Below are positions 18,086 through 27,880 of a stretch of 64,000 bases of DNA, piece after piece; position 1 is the stretch's first letter; each line of letters begins with the position of its first letter. The notes under the pieces were generated by a model. It did no database searches, was not told where the DNA came from, and saw only the letters and a program-made list of their open reading frames with translations. Source of the stretch: Rhodoferax ferrireducens T118 (GTDB lineage: Bacteria; Pseudomonadota; Gammaproteobacteria; Burkholderiales; Burkholderiaceae_C); NCBI RefSeq assembly GCF_000013605.1, contig NC_007908.1, positions 558,001 to 622,000 on the forward strand, in the 5' to 3' direction. Made by a program: the position numbers and the translations under genes.

Positions 18086-18108
18086 TGGGGCCCGGTTGGG
18101 ATCACAAG

Positions 18109-19107
18109 ATGAATCAAACAGACGGACTACAAGACGCGGCCATCCTCATGATGTCGCTGGGCGAGGCGGAGGCCTCGGAGGTGTTCAAGCATCTGTCGCC
18201 CAAAGAAGTGCAAAAATTGGGTGAGGCGATTGCCAAAACCAAGGCCATCACGCGCGAGCGGGTGGATGAGGTGGTGGACCGTTTTACCGGCGTGGCCGCC
18301 GCCCAGAGCCTGCTGGTGTCAAATTCAGGCGACTATGTTCGTTCGGTCCTGAAGCGCGCGCTCGGGGACGATAAGGCGGCCTTGCTGATTGACCGCATTT
18401 TGCAGGGCGGTGATGTCTCCGGCATCGAGAGTCTGAAATGGATGGACCCTTCGTCCGTGGCTGAGCTCTTGCGCAATGAGCATCCGCAAATTGTGGCGGC
18501 CATTCTGGTTCATCTGGACTTTGACCAGGCCGCCGATGTATTGAAGTTTTTTGCCGAGCGCCAGCGCAACGAGGTGATGCTGCGTGTGGCCACCATGGAG
18601 GGCATTCAGCCGTCTGCCTTGAAGGATTTGAACGAGGTGCTGTTCCAGGTGCTAGCCGGTGGCGACAAGGTGCGCAAGTCGTCGCTGGGCGGCGTCAAGA
18701 CGGCGGCTGAAATGATCAACCTGATGGGCACGGCGATCGAAGGCACGGTGATTGAATCGATCCGCAACCATGACCCGGACCTGGCGCAGAAGATCATGGA
18801 CAAGATGTTTGTCTTTGACGATGTCATGAAGCTCGACGACAAGGCGATCCAGACGGTGCTGAAGGAAGTGTCTTCCGACGTGCTGATCGTCGCCCTGAAA
18901 GGTGCCCAGCCCGAGCTGAAAGAGAAGTTTCTGGCCAATATGTCGACTCGCGCGGCCGAGGCGCTGCGCGAAGACCTGGAGTCGCGCGGCCCCATGCGCC
19001 TGTCCGAGGTGGAGGCCCAGCAGAAAGAAATCCTGAAGACGGTGCGCCGTCTGGCCGATGAAGGCACCATCGTGATTGGTGGCGGCGCAGATGACTTGAT
19101 GGTTTGA
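18109..19107 (+). CDS. fliG: Flagellar motor switch protein FliG
   Basis: FliG couples the rotor to the stator units and is part of the switch complex. The protein has 332 residues from the ATG at 18109 (MNQTDGLQDAAILMMSLGE), which matches family starts; an ATG at 18085 overlapping the fliF stop would add eight residues. The N, middle (EHPQIVAAILVHLDFDQAADVL) and C-terminal domains are present. The charged torque helix region KLDDKAIQTVLKEVSSDVL and the EHPQ motif are intact. It is followed three bases on by fliH. Confidence 0.97.
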   Translation: MNQTDGLQDAAILMMSLGEAEASEVFKHLSPKEVQKLGEAIAKTKAITRERVDEVVDRFTGVAAAQSLLVSNSGDYVRSVLKRALGDDKAALLIDRILQGGDVSGIESLKWMDPSSVAELLRNEHPQIVAAILVHLDFDQAADVLKFFAERQRNEVMLRVATMEGIQPSALKDLNEVLFQVLAGGDKVRKSSLGGVKTAAEMINLMGTAIEGTVIESIRNHDPDLAQKIMDKMFVFDDVMKLDDKAIQTVLKEVSSDVLIVALKGAQPELKEKFLANMSTRAAEALREDLESRGPMRLSEVEAQQKEILKTVRRLADEGTIVIGGGADDLMV

Positions 19108-19109
19108 CG

Positions 19110-19793
19110 ATGCGCAACTATTCCCGTTTTATCCCCGGCGAAGAGATTGATGCGGTTGAGCAGTGGAATTTTGCCGCGGTGGACACCGCGTCCTTGTTGC
19201 TGGCAGCGCAGGTCAAGGTGCGCGATGAAGCCGCCGAAGAGTCCAAACAGGAGGCGTGCAGGCAGGCGGGTTATGCCGAGGGCTTTGCACAAGGGCGAGC
19301 CCAGGCGACCATGGAGGCGCAGCGCCAGATGGCCGACTTTATCGCCCATCAGGGCAGCGATGCGGCACGCCAGTTCGCACAACTTTTTGCCACGGTGCAA
19401 GCGCAGTTGGCCGAGGCGGAGCAGGTGATGGCCCAGGGCACGCTGGAGCTCGCGTGCGAGCTGGCGCGTCAGGTGCTGCGCCGTGAATTGTCGGTGGACC
19501 CGAAGGCCGTGCAGCCTGTGATTCGCGAGGCCTTGGGCCTGCTGGCGGCCGACACCAAGAGTGCCGTGGTGCGCTTGCACCCGCTGGATTTGAACGTGCT
19601 CGAAGAGGTCGTTCGCACCGAGTTTTCTTCTTTGTCCTTGACTTTGCTGGCGGATCCGACCTTGACCCGAGGCGGCTGTCTGATCGAGTCAGCCGGCACC
19701 GTGGTGGATGGCACCCTTGAAAAGCGGTGGATGCGGGCGGTCGCCAGTCTGGGGCTTGATTCGTCCTGGGAGGAGCCCGCTGATGAACAGTGA
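19110..19793 (+). CDS. fliH: Flagellar export ATPase regulator FliH
   Basis: FliH dimers bind the ATPase FliI and tether it to the export gate. The protein has 227 residues from the ATG at 19110; an in-frame TTG two codons upstream is less likely. The N-terminus has the conserved YSRFIP motif ([12 protein letters not shown]). A long helix with a GXXXG-like run ([14 protein letters not shown]) and a C-terminal V-ATPase-E-like domain ([20 protein letters not shown]) follow. The last 11 bases overlap the fliI start. Confidence 0.93.
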   Translation: MRNYSRFIPGEEIDAVEQWNFAAVDTASLLLAAQVKVRDEAAEESKQEACRQAGYAEGFAQGRAQATMEAQRQMADFIAHQGSDAARQFAQLFATVQAQLAEAEQVMAQGTLELACELARQVLRRELSVDPKAVQPVIREALGLLAADTKSAVVRLHPLDLNVLEEVVRTEFSSLSLTLLADPTLTRGGCLIESAGTVVDGTLEKRWMRAVASLGLDSSWEEPADEQ

Positions 19794-21198
19794 CGCCTCG
19801 GTCAAGTGGCAGCTCTTTATGGACAGTGCCCGCAAGCGCGTCAGCACCGGCAGCACGCTGGCGCTGCGCGGCACCCTGACGCGGCTGACCGGCCTGGTGC
19901 TTGAAGCAAGCGGCATTCGCGTGCCGGTGGGTTCGCAGTGCCTGGTGACGATGAAGGCGCAAACACCGGTGCTGGCCGAGGTGGTCGGGTTTTCAAACGA
20001 CCGTGCTTTCCTGATGCCAGCAGGCGATGTGCATGGCTTGTCCAGCGGCGCCAGTGTGGAACCGGCGGCGGCGTATGTGGCGGTGCCGCGTTTGGGCGAG
20101 CGCCGCCAGACCGAGCGCATTTCGGGTTACGCCACATTGCGCCTGCCCCTGGGGGACGGCTTGTTGGGGCGCGTCGTGGACGCGCAGGGGGCGCCAATGG
20201 ATCGCCGCGGTCCGATTGAGGACGTCACGGCGGTGCCGCTGGATCGGCAACCCATCAATGCGATGGACCGGGCGCCGGTGCGTGAAACGCTTGACACCGG
20301 GGTGCGCGCCATTAATGCGCTCCTGACGATTGGCCGGGGGCAGCGTATTGGGCTGTTTGCCGGCTCCGGCGTGGGCAAGAGCGTCCTGCTGGGCATGATG
20401 GCACGCTACACAAAGGCAGATGTGATTGTGGTGGGCCTGATCGGAGAGCGCGGGCGTGAAGTCAAGGAGTTTATTGAAGATATTCTGGGCGACGATGGAC
20501 GCGCCCGCTCGGTGGTGGTGGCGGCCCCAGGCGACGCGCCGCCGCTCTTACGCATGCAGGGGGCAGCCTACGCCACGGCCATTGCGGAGAGTTTCCGGGA
20601 CAAGGGCAAGCACGTGTTGTTGCTGATGGATTCGCTCACACGCTACGCCATGGCGCAGCGTGAAATTGCGCTGGCGATCGGCGAACCGCCCGCGACCAAG
20701 GGTTATCCGCCGTCCTGTTTTGCCAAATTGCCCCAGCTGGTGGAGCGCAGCGGCAATGGCTTGCATGGGGTGGGCTCGATCACCGCTTTTTATACCGTGT
20801 TGTCTGAGGGTGACGACCAGCAGGATCCGATTGCCGATGCGGCGCGGGCGATTCTGGACGGGCACATTGTGCTGTCGCGTGCGCTGGCGGAGTCGGGGCA
20901 TTTCCCCGCCATTGACATCGAGCAGTCGGCATCGCGCGTGATGCACAACGTGGTGCCACAACAGCATTTTGAGATGGCGCGGCGATTTCGGGCGATTAAC
21001 TCGCGCTATGAAAAAGGCCGCGATCTGGTGCAGATTGGCGCCTACGTCGGCGGCTCCGATCCGGCGCTGGACGAGGCGATCCAATTGCACGATGACATGG
21101 CCAGGTTTTTACAGCAGGATATGTTGGAGGCGTCCACCTTGGATGCCAGCGTGTGCGCCATGGCGAAGGCCTTGGATCATGAAGAGGCCGTGGCATGA
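19783..21198 (+). CDS. fliI: Flagellar export ATPase FliI
   Basis: FliI is the F1-type ATPase that aids delivery of substrates and chaperones to the flagellar export gate. The protein has 471 residues from the ATG at 19783, preceded by GGGAGGAG; the frame is open 75 bases upstream inside fliH without support. Walker [16 protein letters not shown] lies near residue 190, Walker [19 protein letters not shown] near 285, and [19 protein letters not shown] is typical of flagellar and type III ATPases. It overlaps both fliH and fliJ. Confidence 0.97.
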   Translation: MNSDASVKWQLFMDSARKRVSTGSTLALRGTLTRLTGLVLEASGIRVPVGSQCLVTMKAQTPVLAEVVGFSNDRAFLMPAGDVHGLSSGASVEPAAAYVAVPRLGERRQTERISGYATLRLPLGDGLLGRVVDAQGAPMDRRGPIEDVTAVPLDRQPINAMDRAPVRETLDTGVRAINALLTIGRGQRIGLFAGSGVGKSVLLGMMARYTKADVIVVGLIGERGREVKEFIEDILGDDGRARSVVVAAPGDAPPLLRMQGAAYATAIAESFRDKGKHVLLLMDSLTRYAMAQREIALAIGEPPATKGYPPSCFAKLPQLVERSGNGLHGVGSITAFYTVLSEGDDQQDPIADAARAILDGHIVLSRALAESGHFPAIDIEQSASRVMHNVVPQQHFEMARRFRAINSRYEKGRDLVQIGAYVGGSDPALDEAIQLHDDMARFLQQDMLEASTLDASVCAMAKALDHEEAVA

Positions 21199-21662
21199 GT
21201 GCCGTCAAGAGTTTTTTGCTGGCGATTGATCTGAGCACGCGCAAGCGTGATGAGGCGGCGCAGGATTTGATGCGGGTCCAAAGTGCCCACGTGTTTGCGC
21301 AGGACCAGATGAACCAGCTGGAAGTCTACGCAGCAGAGACGGCGTCCAGGTGGACGGCCTGCGCCCAGGTTGGCACCACCCCGGAGTTGATGCGTCATCA
21401 CTACCAGTTTCTGGATCGTCTGCAGCATGCCATTGGGCTGCAACAAGGGGTGCTTGCAAATGAGAGCCGTAAAGTGGCGCAGGCCAAGCGACTGGTGCTG
21501 GAGGCGGAATTTCGGCTGGTCAGTTTGAAGCAGGTCCTGAAAAAGAAGCAGGCCGGTCTGGCGCTGGTTCAAACCCGTCGCGAACAAAAGCAAATGGATG
21601 AGTTTGCCGCCTTGCAGACCCGTCGCACAAGCGCCGGGCATTTCAGTGGAAATCAATTATGA
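21195..21662 (+). CDS. fliJ: Flagellar export chaperone FliJ
   Basis: FliJ is a small coiled-coil protein that fits into the FliI hexamer and contacts the export gate. The 155-residue protein is predicted to be nearly all helix, charged and rich in Gln and Lys ([36 protein letters not shown]). The ATG overlaps the fliI stop and its own stop overlaps the fliK start, so translation of the three is coupled. Sequence conservation in this family is low, and position and coiled-coil character carry the call. Confidence 0.9.
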   Translation: MSAVKSFLLAIDLSTRKRDEAAQDLMRVQSAHVFAQDQMNQLEVYAAETASRWTACAQVGTTPELMRHHYQFLDRLQHAIGLQQGVLANESRKVAQAKRLVLEAEFRLVSLKQVLKKKQAGLALVQTRREQKQMDEFAALQTRRTSAGHFSGNQL

Positions 21663-22843
21663 GCGTTGAATCAAGCAGCACGGCCAGCAGTCCCAAAATA
21701 CTGGGGGCAGTAGAAAGCAGCAGCGCCAAGGACAAAGGCAAAGTGAAGTCAGGGGAGAAACCTGATGATGTTCCGGGTGGTTTTCTGGCGCTGATAACGG
21801 CTCTCGATTCGGATACCGATGTGAGCGCGGAGGTGAGCGTGGCGACGACAGCCCCGGATGCCGATCCTGCCCTGTTATTGGCGCAAGCTGGTGCAACTGG
21901 TGCCGTTCGTGCCGTTGGTGCCGGTGGTGCAACTGGTACCGTTGGTGTTGGTGCGGTAGGAGCGAAGGCGGGTGTTGCCAATGAACCGCTTGCACAAACA
22001 ACGTTACCAACGAGTGGGCGGGCTTCATCCGCAGCCTCTCTTTTGAACCTGGAGCCAGGCAACCCCAAGCAGGCAGTTGATGCGATGCTGGAGCAGGCGG
22101 CGCAGACCTCGCCCGCCTGGTCCACCAAGGGCAAGGGTGCCGGGTTTCAGTCGGCTGTCAGCGCCACCGTAGCGGACGCGCGGGCAGTGCAGCAGGCCGG
22201 GCGCGCGGACTCGGCTGCGAGCGAGCCCGCGTTGTCGGGGACGCTGCTGAGCGGCGAGGGTGCACTGCTCAGCAGCGAAATAGGTGACGCCTTGCTCAAG
22301 CCAGTGCAGCGCTCTGCCAACAAGTTTTCGGGGCTGTCGGCCAACGCTGGCATGGAGGGGGCATGGGGGCATCAAGCCCTGCTGGCGGGAAACCGTGTCA
22401 ATACGTCTGTTGCGCTGGCCAGTCCGTCGATGCAGTCGCTTGGGCCGGCGGTGGCAGATACGGTGAGCTATTGGGTGACGCAAGGGGTTCAAAACGCCGA
22501 GTTGAAGCTTGATGGCTTGGGTGGTGAAAGCGTTGAGGTGAAAATATCGCTCAAGGGCGATCAGGCGCACATTGGTTTTCGCACGGACCAGCCCGAGATT
22601 CGTCAGATGCTCGAAGGGGCGCTTGCCCACCTGAGGGACGCCTTGAAGAGCGAAGGTCTGGTGCTGTCTGGGGTTTCGGTAGGCGCATCCGGCCAGGATG
22701 GCTCGGGAGCGCAGGAGCAGCGCAATCCCCCCGGCATCCGTCAAGCCGGCCAGGCCAACCTGATAACGACGGAGCAGCTACCGACGCCAGGCCAGCAGCG
22801 AGTTAATCTGACGGTGGGTCGGGCGCTGGATCTTTTTGTGTGA
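21659..22843 (+). CDS. fliK: Flagellar hook-length control protein FliK
   Basis: FliK measures hook length and switches export from hook to filament subunits. The 394-residue protein has a low-complexity N-terminal two-thirds, including a Gly/Ala/Val run at about residues 76-103 (TGAVRAVGAGGATGTVGVG). The compact C-terminal switch domain (about 275-365) has VQNAELKLDGLGGESVEVKI and LRDALKSEGLVLSGVSVGAS. The gene starts in an overlap with fliJ. The repeat-rich part is built from GGTGC-like nucleotide units and probably varies between strains. Confidence 0.9.
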   Translation: MSVESSSTASSPKILGAVESSSAKDKGKVKSGEKPDDVPGGFLALITALDSDTDVSAEVSVATTAPDADPALLLAQAGATGAVRAVGAGGATGTVGVGAVGAKAGVANEPLAQTTLPTSGRASSAASLLNLEPGNPKQAVDAMLEQAAQTSPAWSTKGKGAGFQSAVSATVADARAVQQAGRADSAASEPALSGTLLSGEGALLSSEIGDALLKPVQRSANKFSGLSANAGMEGAWGHQALLAGNRVNTSVALASPSMQSLGPAVADTVSYWVTQGVQNAELKLDGLGGESVEVKISLKGDQAHIGFRTDQPEIRQMLEGALAHLRDALKSEGLVLSGVSVGASGQDGSGAQEQRNPPGIRQAGQANLITTEQLPTPGQQRVNLTVGRALDLFV

Positions 22844-22957
22844 AGATGCCAACTGAAAAAACTGCTGTAAGCCATGCTTTCTGATGGTTTATTCGGCGCT
22901 TGTGGCCGTGAATGTGCTCAATAATGCTCTTCAACTCAATTTGTTCAAGGAAATCCA

Positions 22958-23557
22958 GTGGCGACCAAACCTGACGCAGCCAAGCCCGACGCCGTCAAAC
23001 TTGACGCGGACGAGCCAGGCAAAAAGCCAGTCTGGCGCAAAAAAATGCTGATCATCGTCATTGCCGGGGTGATGGTCCTGGTTTCAGCGGGTGGAGGTGC
23101 GTTTTTCTTCATCAGCAAGAAGCGTGCTGCTGCTGCCGTGGAGGGCACAGGCGGCGCGTCAGCAGTTGCTGTAGAAGCAGCACCAAAAGGGCCGCCGGTT
23201 TACTTGCCACTGGACAATATGGTGGTGAATCTGGCTGACCCGGGGGGTGAGAAGGTGGCGCAGGTGGGTATTACCCTGCAAGTGGTCGATGCTCACGCTT
23301 CGGAGTCAGTCAAAGCCTATTTGCCGTCTATCCGCAGTGGTGTTCTGATGCTGATTTCGCAGCGAACGGCCGCAGAGCTTTTGACGCAAGAGGGCAAGCA
23401 AAAGCTGGCCAAGGATATTTGGCGTGAAACCCTGATTCCGTTTGGCGGTGGCGAAGCAGGTGCGGCCCCGGCTGGCGTCAAGAAGAAAGCTGCCAAGGCG
23501 GCTCAAGCTGAACTGCCGGTGGTGGGCGTGTTGTTTTCCAGCTTCATTGTTCAGTAG
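22958..23557 (+). CDS. fliL: Flagellar basal-body associated protein FliL
   Basis: FliL is an inner-membrane protein that surrounds and supports the stator units. The 199-residue protein begins at a GTG with AAGGAAA upstream. The Lys/Asp-rich N-terminus carries an imperfect repeated unit (KPDA, KPDAV, KLDAD). One membrane segment lies at about residues 29-52, and the periplasmic SPFH-like domain follows (YLPLDNMVVNLADPGGEKVA, LTQEGKQKLAKDIWRE). An extra Lys/Ala insert (GVKKKAAKAAQAE) lies before the conserved end VLFSSFIVQ. It lies 114 bases after fliK; I see no confident promoter in that gap. Confidence 0.94.
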   Translation: MATKPDAAKPDAVKLDADEPGKKPVWRKKMLIIVIAGVMVLVSAGGGAFFFISKKRAAAAVEGTGGASAVAVEAAPKGPPVYLPLDNMVVNLADPGGEKVAQVGITLQVVDAHASESVKAYLPSIRSGVLMLISQRTAAELLTQEGKQKLAKDIWRETLIPFGGGEAGAAPAGVKKKAAKAAQAELPVVGVLFSSFIVQ

Positions 23558-23578
23558 CGGCGTAACCGGGACTGGTTT

Positions 23579-24568
23579 ATGAGTGAATCCTTTCTCTCCC
23601 AAGAAGAAGTTGATGCCCTGTTGGAGGGGGTCACGGGCGAAAGCCAGAAGCTTGTTGAGGAAGTGCACGAGAAGGGTGAGGTTCGCTCTTACAACATATC
23701 GAGTCAGGAGCGTATTGTTCGTGGGCGCATGCCAACGATGGAAATCGTTAATGAGCGATTTGCGCGCAACCTGCGGGTGGGGCTTTTTAACTTTATCCGG
23801 CGCAGCCCCGAAATTTCGGTGGGACCGGTGACGGTGCAACGCTACAGCGCTTTTTTGCGTGAACTGGCAGTACCCACCAACTTCAATATTGTGGCGATCC
23901 GGCCCTTGCGCGGCAGTGGCATGATTGTTTGTGAACCATCGCTTGTTTTTGGCGTCATTGATACGCTTTACGGGGGTATCGGCAAGTTTCAGGCCCGGAT
24001 CGAGGGGCGTGATTTTTCCGCCACGGAGCAACGGGTCATCAACCGCTTGGTTGATGTGATTACGGAGGAATACAAGAAAGCCTGGAAAGGTGTCTATCCG
24101 CTGGAGCTTGAATATCAACGCTCTGAAATGCAGCCGCAGTTTGCCAATATTGCCACGCCCAGCGAGATTGTGATTTCGACTTCGTTCCAGCTTGAAATTG
24201 GTGAGATTGCGGGTTCGATTCATTTTTGTATGCCCTACGCGACGCTGGAGCCGATTCGCGACATACTGTATTCATCGACCCAGGGCGATTCCATTGAGGT
24301 GGATAAGCGCTGGGTGAATGTCTTGACACAGGAGATTCAGGCGGCTGAAATAACGTTGGTGGCTGAACTGGCCCGTGCCGACGCGACCGTTGAACAGTTG
24401 CTGGCCATGAAGACCGGGGACTTTATTGAACTTGATCGTCCCTCACGCATTGAGGTGACGGTGGAGGGCGTACCGGTGTTTGAGTGCCAGTATGGGACGC
24501 ACAACGCAAAATATGCAATTCGCATTGACAAAAGTTTGAGGGGTAATGACCTCAACTGGAAGGGATAA
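23579..24568 (+). CDS. fliM: Flagellar motor switch protein FliM
   Basis: FliM is the switch component that binds phosphorylated CheY. The 329-residue protein begins with the CheY-binding peptide (ESFLSQEEVDALLEGV). The CheC-like middle domain (FARNLRVGLFNFIRRSPEIS through SIHFCMPYATLEPIRD) follows, and then the C-terminal SpoA domain (MKTGDFIELDRPSRIEVTVE). All parts are intact. It lies 22 bases after fliL and four bases before fliN. Confidence 0.97.
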   Translation: MSESFLSQEEVDALLEGVTGESQKLVEEVHEKGEVRSYNISSQERIVRGRMPTMEIVNERFARNLRVGLFNFIRRSPEISVGPVTVQRYSAFLRELAVPTNFNIVAIRPLRGSGMIVCEPSLVFGVIDTLYGGIGKFQARIEGRDFSATEQRVINRLVDVITEEYKKAWKGVYPLELEYQRSEMQPQFANIATPSEIVISTSFQLEIGEIAGSIHFCMPYATLEPIRDILYSSTQGDSIEVDKRWVNVLTQEIQAAEITLVAELARADATVEQLLAMKTGDFIELDRPSRIEVTVEGVPVFECQYGTHNAKYAIRIDKSLRGNDLNWKG

Positions 24569-24572
24569 CGTT

Positions 24573-24992
24573 ATGGCAATTGATGAGAAACCAGCAGAAG
24601 ATGACGGCATGGCCGATTGGGCTGAGGCCCTGCTGGAGCAAAAAAGTTCGGAGCCCACCGCAGAACCAGGGGGTGTCCTGGCAGGGGACACGTCCCATTC
24701 TTTTTCCTCATCGGATGCGCCGATCAGCGATATCAATCGGGTCCTTGACATTCCGGTTCAGCTGTCGGTTGAGTTGGGTCGAACCAAGGTGCCGATCAAG
24801 CATATTCTTCAGTTAGGGCAAGGCTCGGTGGTGGAGTTGGATGCCTTGGCCGGTGAGCCGATGGATGTGTTGGTGAACGGCTATTTGATTGCGCAGGGCG
24901 AGGTCGTCGTGGTGAATGACAAGTTCGGCATTCGCCTGACCGATGTCGTGACGCCGTCCGAGCGGCTGCGTCGTGTCAGCAAGGGTGGTTGA
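24573..24992 (+). CDS. fliN: Flagellar motor switch protein FliN
   Basis: FliN builds most of the C-ring wall together with FliM. The protein has 139 residues from the ATG at 24573, with a purine-rich ribosome site (GGAAGGGA) upstream; the frame is open into the end of fliM without support. An acidic N-terminal extension precedes the SpoA domain (about residues 55-135) with DIPVQLSVELGRTKVPIKHI and PMDVLVNGYLIAQGEVVVVN. It overlaps the fliO ATG by one base. Confidence 0.95.
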   Translation: MAIDEKPAEDDGMADWAEALLEQKSSEPTAEPGGVLAGDTSHSFSSSDAPISDINRVLDIPVQLSVELGRTKVPIKHILQLGQGSVVELDALAGEPMDVLVNGYLIAQGEVVVVNDKFGIRLTDVVTPSERLRRVSKGG

Positions 24993-25315
24993 TGCAGCCG
25001 ATGACGCAAGCACTGCTGTCGGTTGGCCTGTTCGTCCTTCTATTGGCACTGGTGCCGATCGGACTCAAGTGGCTGCAAGCCCGCTCGGCGGCCGGGGCCG
25101 GGGGGGTCCTGGTGGCCTCCAGAGTTATTTCTGCGGTGGCGGTGGGGCCGCACCAGCGCGTGGTCACAGTTGAAGTCGGACCCGAGGGCGCGCGTGTCTG
25201 GCTGACGCTCGGCGTGACGGCGCAAGCCATTACCTGCCTGCACAGCGCAGCGCTTGACCCCCATGGGCAAGCAAGCCTGGCGCAAGCGACTCAAACTCCG
25301 CCTGCGCAGCTGTGA
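24992..25315 (+). CDS. fliO: Flagellar biosynthesis protein FliO
   Basis: FliO is an accessory membrane protein needed for stable assembly of the FliP ring. The protein has 107 residues from the ATG at 24992, overlapping the fliN stop. A single membrane segment lies at about residues 7-27 ([19 protein letters not shown]), followed by a small cytoplasmic beta domain ([20 protein letters not shown]). This is typical for the poorly conserved FliO family, and position between fliN and fliP makes the call. Confidence 0.88.
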   Translation: MQPMTQALLSVGLFVLLLALVPIGLKWLQARSAAGAGGVLVASRVISAVAVGPHQRVVTVEVGPEGARVWLTLGVTAQAITCLHSAALDPHGQASLAQATQTPPAQL

Positions 25316-25325
25316 CGGAGAGTAT

Positions 25326-26108
25326 GTGGTGAGCGATCAATTTGTTTATTCGGCGCTTGGCAAGGGACCGCTGTCCAAGGTGGCGGTGGTGTTGCTGGCG
25401 ATCCTGACGCAGTCGGCGGCACTGGCCCAGAGCGCAGGGCAGTTGCCTTTGCTGATGGGGTCGGGGCCCTCGGGAGTGAGTTTTTCGGTGCCGATCCAGA
25501 CACTGCTGTTTTTTACTGCCCTGTCCTTTTTGCCGGCCGTCTTGCTCATGATGACGGGCTTCACGCGCATTGTGATCGTGTTGTCACTGATGCGCCAAGC
25601 CTTGGGTACACAGTCGGCGCCACCGAATCAGGTGATTGTCGGGTTGTCGCTTTTCCTGACATTTCTGGTGATGGGGCCAACGCTGGACAAGGTCTACAGC
25701 GAGGCTTATCTGCCCTATACCAATAGCGGGATGCCATTTGAGCAGGCGCTGGCCAAAGCGGAGGACCCGTTGCGCCAGTTTATGAGCAAACAAACGCGGC
25801 AGTCGGATCTGGCGCTGTTTGCCAAGCTGGCCAAATTGGAACCGGGCGCAACAGCCCAGACCGTGCCGATGCGGGTGCTGGTGCCGGCGTTCGTCACGAG
25901 CGAGCTTAAATCGGCGTTCCAGATTGGGTTCATGATCTTTATTCCTTTTCTGGTGATCGACATTGTGGTCGCCAGTGTGCTGATGTCGCTGGGGATGATG
26001 ATGTTGTCGCCGGTGTTGGTGGCCTTGCCGTTCAAACTGATGTTGTTTGTGCTGGCCGATGGCTGGAATCTGCTGATTGGCTCTTTGGCCGCCAGTTTTG
26101 TGACCTGA
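25326..26108 (+). CDS. fliP: Flagellar export gate protein FliP
   Basis: FliP is the main subunit of the export gate pore (FliP5-Q4-R1). The likely start is GTG at 25326 or the adjacent GTG at 25329, behind GGAGAG; an open frame from 25254 overlaps fliO and lacks support. The protein has about 260 residues. The signal peptide ends near LTQSAALAQ, and four membrane segments follow with [20 protein letters not shown], then [20 protein letters not shown]. The family end [13 protein letters not shown] is present. Confidence 0.94.
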   Translation: MVSDQFVYSALGKGPLSKVAVVLLAILTQSAALAQSAGQLPLLMGSGPSGVSFSVPIQTLLFFTALSFLPAVLLMMTGFTRIVIVLSLMRQALGTQSAPPNQVIVGLSLFLTFLVMGPTLDKVYSEAYLPYTNSGMPFEQALAKAEDPLRQFMSKQTRQSDLALFAKLAKLEPGATAQTVPMRVLVPAFVTSELKSAFQIGFMIFIPFLVIDIVVASVLMSLGMMMLSPVLVALPFKLMLFVLADGWNLLIGSLAASFVT

Positions 26109-26117
26109 GGGAAGCTC

Positions 26118-26387
26118 GTGAACGCACAAATGGTTTTGACAATGGGCCAGGAGGCATTGATCATGTTGCTGATGGTGTCTGCGCCGGTGCTGGGGGTCGT
26201 GTTGGTGGTGGGTTTGCTGGTTAGCCTGTTTCAGGCGGTGACCCAGATCAATGAGGCCACACTGGCTTTCGTGCCCAAGCTGGTGGCGGCGATGGCGGTC
26301 TTTGCGCTGGCCGGACCGTGGATGCTCAGTATCCTGGTTGACTATATTCGTCGGACTTTCGAAGCGATCCCGTCGGCCGTGATGTGA
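26118..26387 (+). CDS. fliQ: Flagellar export gate protein FliQ
   Basis: FliQ is the small two-helix membrane subunit wrapped around the FliP-FliR core. The 89-residue protein starts at a GTG ten bases after fliP. Its two membrane segments are at about 14-40 and 52-75, with conserved motifs LMVSAPVLGVVLVVGLLVSL and FQAVTQINEATLAFVPK. The length is exactly as expected. Confidence 0.96.
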   Translation: MNAQMVLTMGQEALIMLLMVSAPVLGVVLVVGLLVSLFQAVTQINEATLAFVPKLVAAMAVFALAGPWMLSILVDYIRRTFEAIPSAVM

Positions 26388-26403
26388 GTCGGGGGACGCG
26401 TTC

Positions 26404-27171
26404 GTGATCGCATTCACCGAAGCCCAGTTGGTGACGTGGCTGTCACCCATGATCTGGCCATTTTTGCGGGTGTTGGCCGTATTTACCGCCGCCCCCCTCT
26501 TTTCTTCGAAGGCATTTCCGCTACGCGCCAGGATTGGGCTGGCCTTCTTCATTGCCTTTGCCGCGCAGCCCAGTCTGCAAGGTCAACCGATCATCAGTAT
26601 TTCCGGGCCTGAGGCCATGGGCGCGGTTGCACAGCAGGTGGGAATCGGCCTGGCGATAGGGTTCACGGTGCGGCTGGTCTTTGCGGCGGTGGAACTGGCG
26701 GGCGAGGTGGTGGGTTTTCAGATGGGGCTGGGCTTTGCCTCGTTTTTCAATCCAGCCCTGAATACCCAGTCCAGCGCCGTCGCGCGTTTTTTTGGACAAA
26801 TGGCCACTTTTTTGTTCGTCGTGATGAATGGTCATTTGATGGTCTTGATGGCCGTGATCAAAAGTTTTGATAAATTTCCAGTGAACCAGAATTTTCTTGA
26901 AGCCATCGGGCAAATGAAGATTTATGATTTTGGGACGGACTTGTTCGCCAGCGGGCTGTGGATTGCCTTGCCGATGGTTGGCATGTTGCTGTTTGCCAAC
27001 CTGGCACTGGGCATCGTCTCCAGGGTGGCGCCACAAATGAATATTTTTGCCATCGGTTTCCCCGTCACATTGACTGTCGGCATGGTGGGTATTGCCGCGA
27101 CCTTGCCCATGCTGGATCAACCTTTTATGACGCTCATGGAGCGGGCGATTGACATCTTTGCCGGCAAATGA
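26404..27171 (+). CDS. fliR: Flagellar export gate protein FliR
   Basis: FliR closes the FliP-Q-R export gate assembly. The 255-residue protein starts at a GTG 16 bases after fliQ. It has six or so hydrophobic segments, with family motifs WPFLRVLAVFTAAPLFSSKA, GFQMGLGFASFFNPALNTQS and LGIVSRVAPQMNIFAIGFP. It is the last gene of the fliF-R operon, followed by convergent minus-strand genes. No clear terminator hairpin was found in the 45-base gap. Confidence 0.96.
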   Translation: MIAFTEAQLVTWLSPMIWPFLRVLAVFTAAPLFSSKAFPLRARIGLAFFIAFAAQPSLQGQPIISISGPEAMGAVAQQVGIGLAIGFTVRLVFAAVELAGEVVGFQMGLGFASFFNPALNTQSSAVARFFGQMATFLFVVMNGHLMVLMAVIKSFDKFPVNQNFLEAIGQMKIYDFGTDLFASGLWIALPMVGMLLFANLALGIVSRVAPQMNIFAIGFPVTLTVGMVGIAATLPMLDQPFMTLMERAIDIFAGK

Positions 27172-27216
27172 CAGTTTGACCTGTTGCGCTTCGGATGGCG
27201 TCGCCTGGGCCGGGTG

Positions 27217-27846
27217 TCAGACCAACTCGTTGCGAATGGCGTAGACCGTGAGTTCGGCGTTGTTGGAGAGTTTGAGTTTTTCCAGCACCCTGGCGCGGTA
27301 CACGCTGACGGTTTTGGGGCTGAGCATGAGTTCTTCGGCGATGTCCGCCAGGCGCTTGCCAGAGGCAATTTTCAGCAAGGTCTGCAGTTCCCGCTCTGAC
27401 AATGCGGCATGCAGGGTCTGGTTTTCGGGGATGCTCAGGCTTTCGACCAGCATGTGGGCAACTGCGGGTGTGACGTACTTGCCTCCCTGGGCAACAGTCC
27501 GGACCGCGCTGATCAGGTCGGCCGGGTCGCCGGCCTTGTTCAGGTAGCCTTGCGCGCCAGCCCGCAGACACCGAATCGCATACTGGTCTTCCGGGAACAT
27601 GGAGACGATCAACACCTTGATGGGTGAGTGGGCTTCTTTCAGGCTGGACAAAACCTCCATACCGCCTCGGCCCGGCAGATTGAGGTCGAGGACCAGCACG
27701 TCACAGGTCGCGTTGCGCATGGCCTCGCGAACTTCAGCATAGCTACCGGCTTCGGCGGTGACTTGAATATCAACCGCCTCCGCCAGCGTGTCGCGGATGC
27801 CGCGTCGTGTCATGGCGTGGTCGTCGCAAAGAATAACGTGAATCAT
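27217..27846 (-). CDS. NarL/FixJ-type response regulator
   Basis: This is a 209-residue DNA-binding response regulator with a receiver domain (about 1-120, acidic pocket CDDH, phosphoacceptor Asp54 in VLVLDLNLPG, Lys in YLNKAG) and a LuxR-type helix-turn-helix (about 145-207, LSERELQTLLKIASGKRLAD, then LMLSPKTVSVYRARVLEKLK). It is downstream of the receiver-histidine kinase on the same strand and is its likely partner. Its place between the fli and che operons suggests, but does not prove, a role in motility control. Confidence 0.93.
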   Translation of the reverse strand: MIHVILCDDHAMTRRGIRDTLAEAVDIQVTAEAGSYAEVREAMRNATCDVLVLDLNLPGRGGMEVLSSLKEAHSPIKVLIVSMFPEDQYAIRCLRAGAQGYLNKAGDPADLISAVRTVAQGGKYVTPAVAHMLVESLSIPENQTLHAALSERELQTLLKIASGKRLADIAEELMLSPKTVSVYRARVLEKLKLSNNAELTVYAIRNELV

Positions 27847-27880
27847 CTGGGTTGGCTTTCGGGTCGGTGCCTGAATCGGA

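Noticed and set aside
18085..18108. Alternative fliG start overlapping the fliF stop
   Set aside because: FliG proteins usually start close to MNQTDGLQDAAILM, so 18109 fits better; the upstream ATG is kept only as an option.
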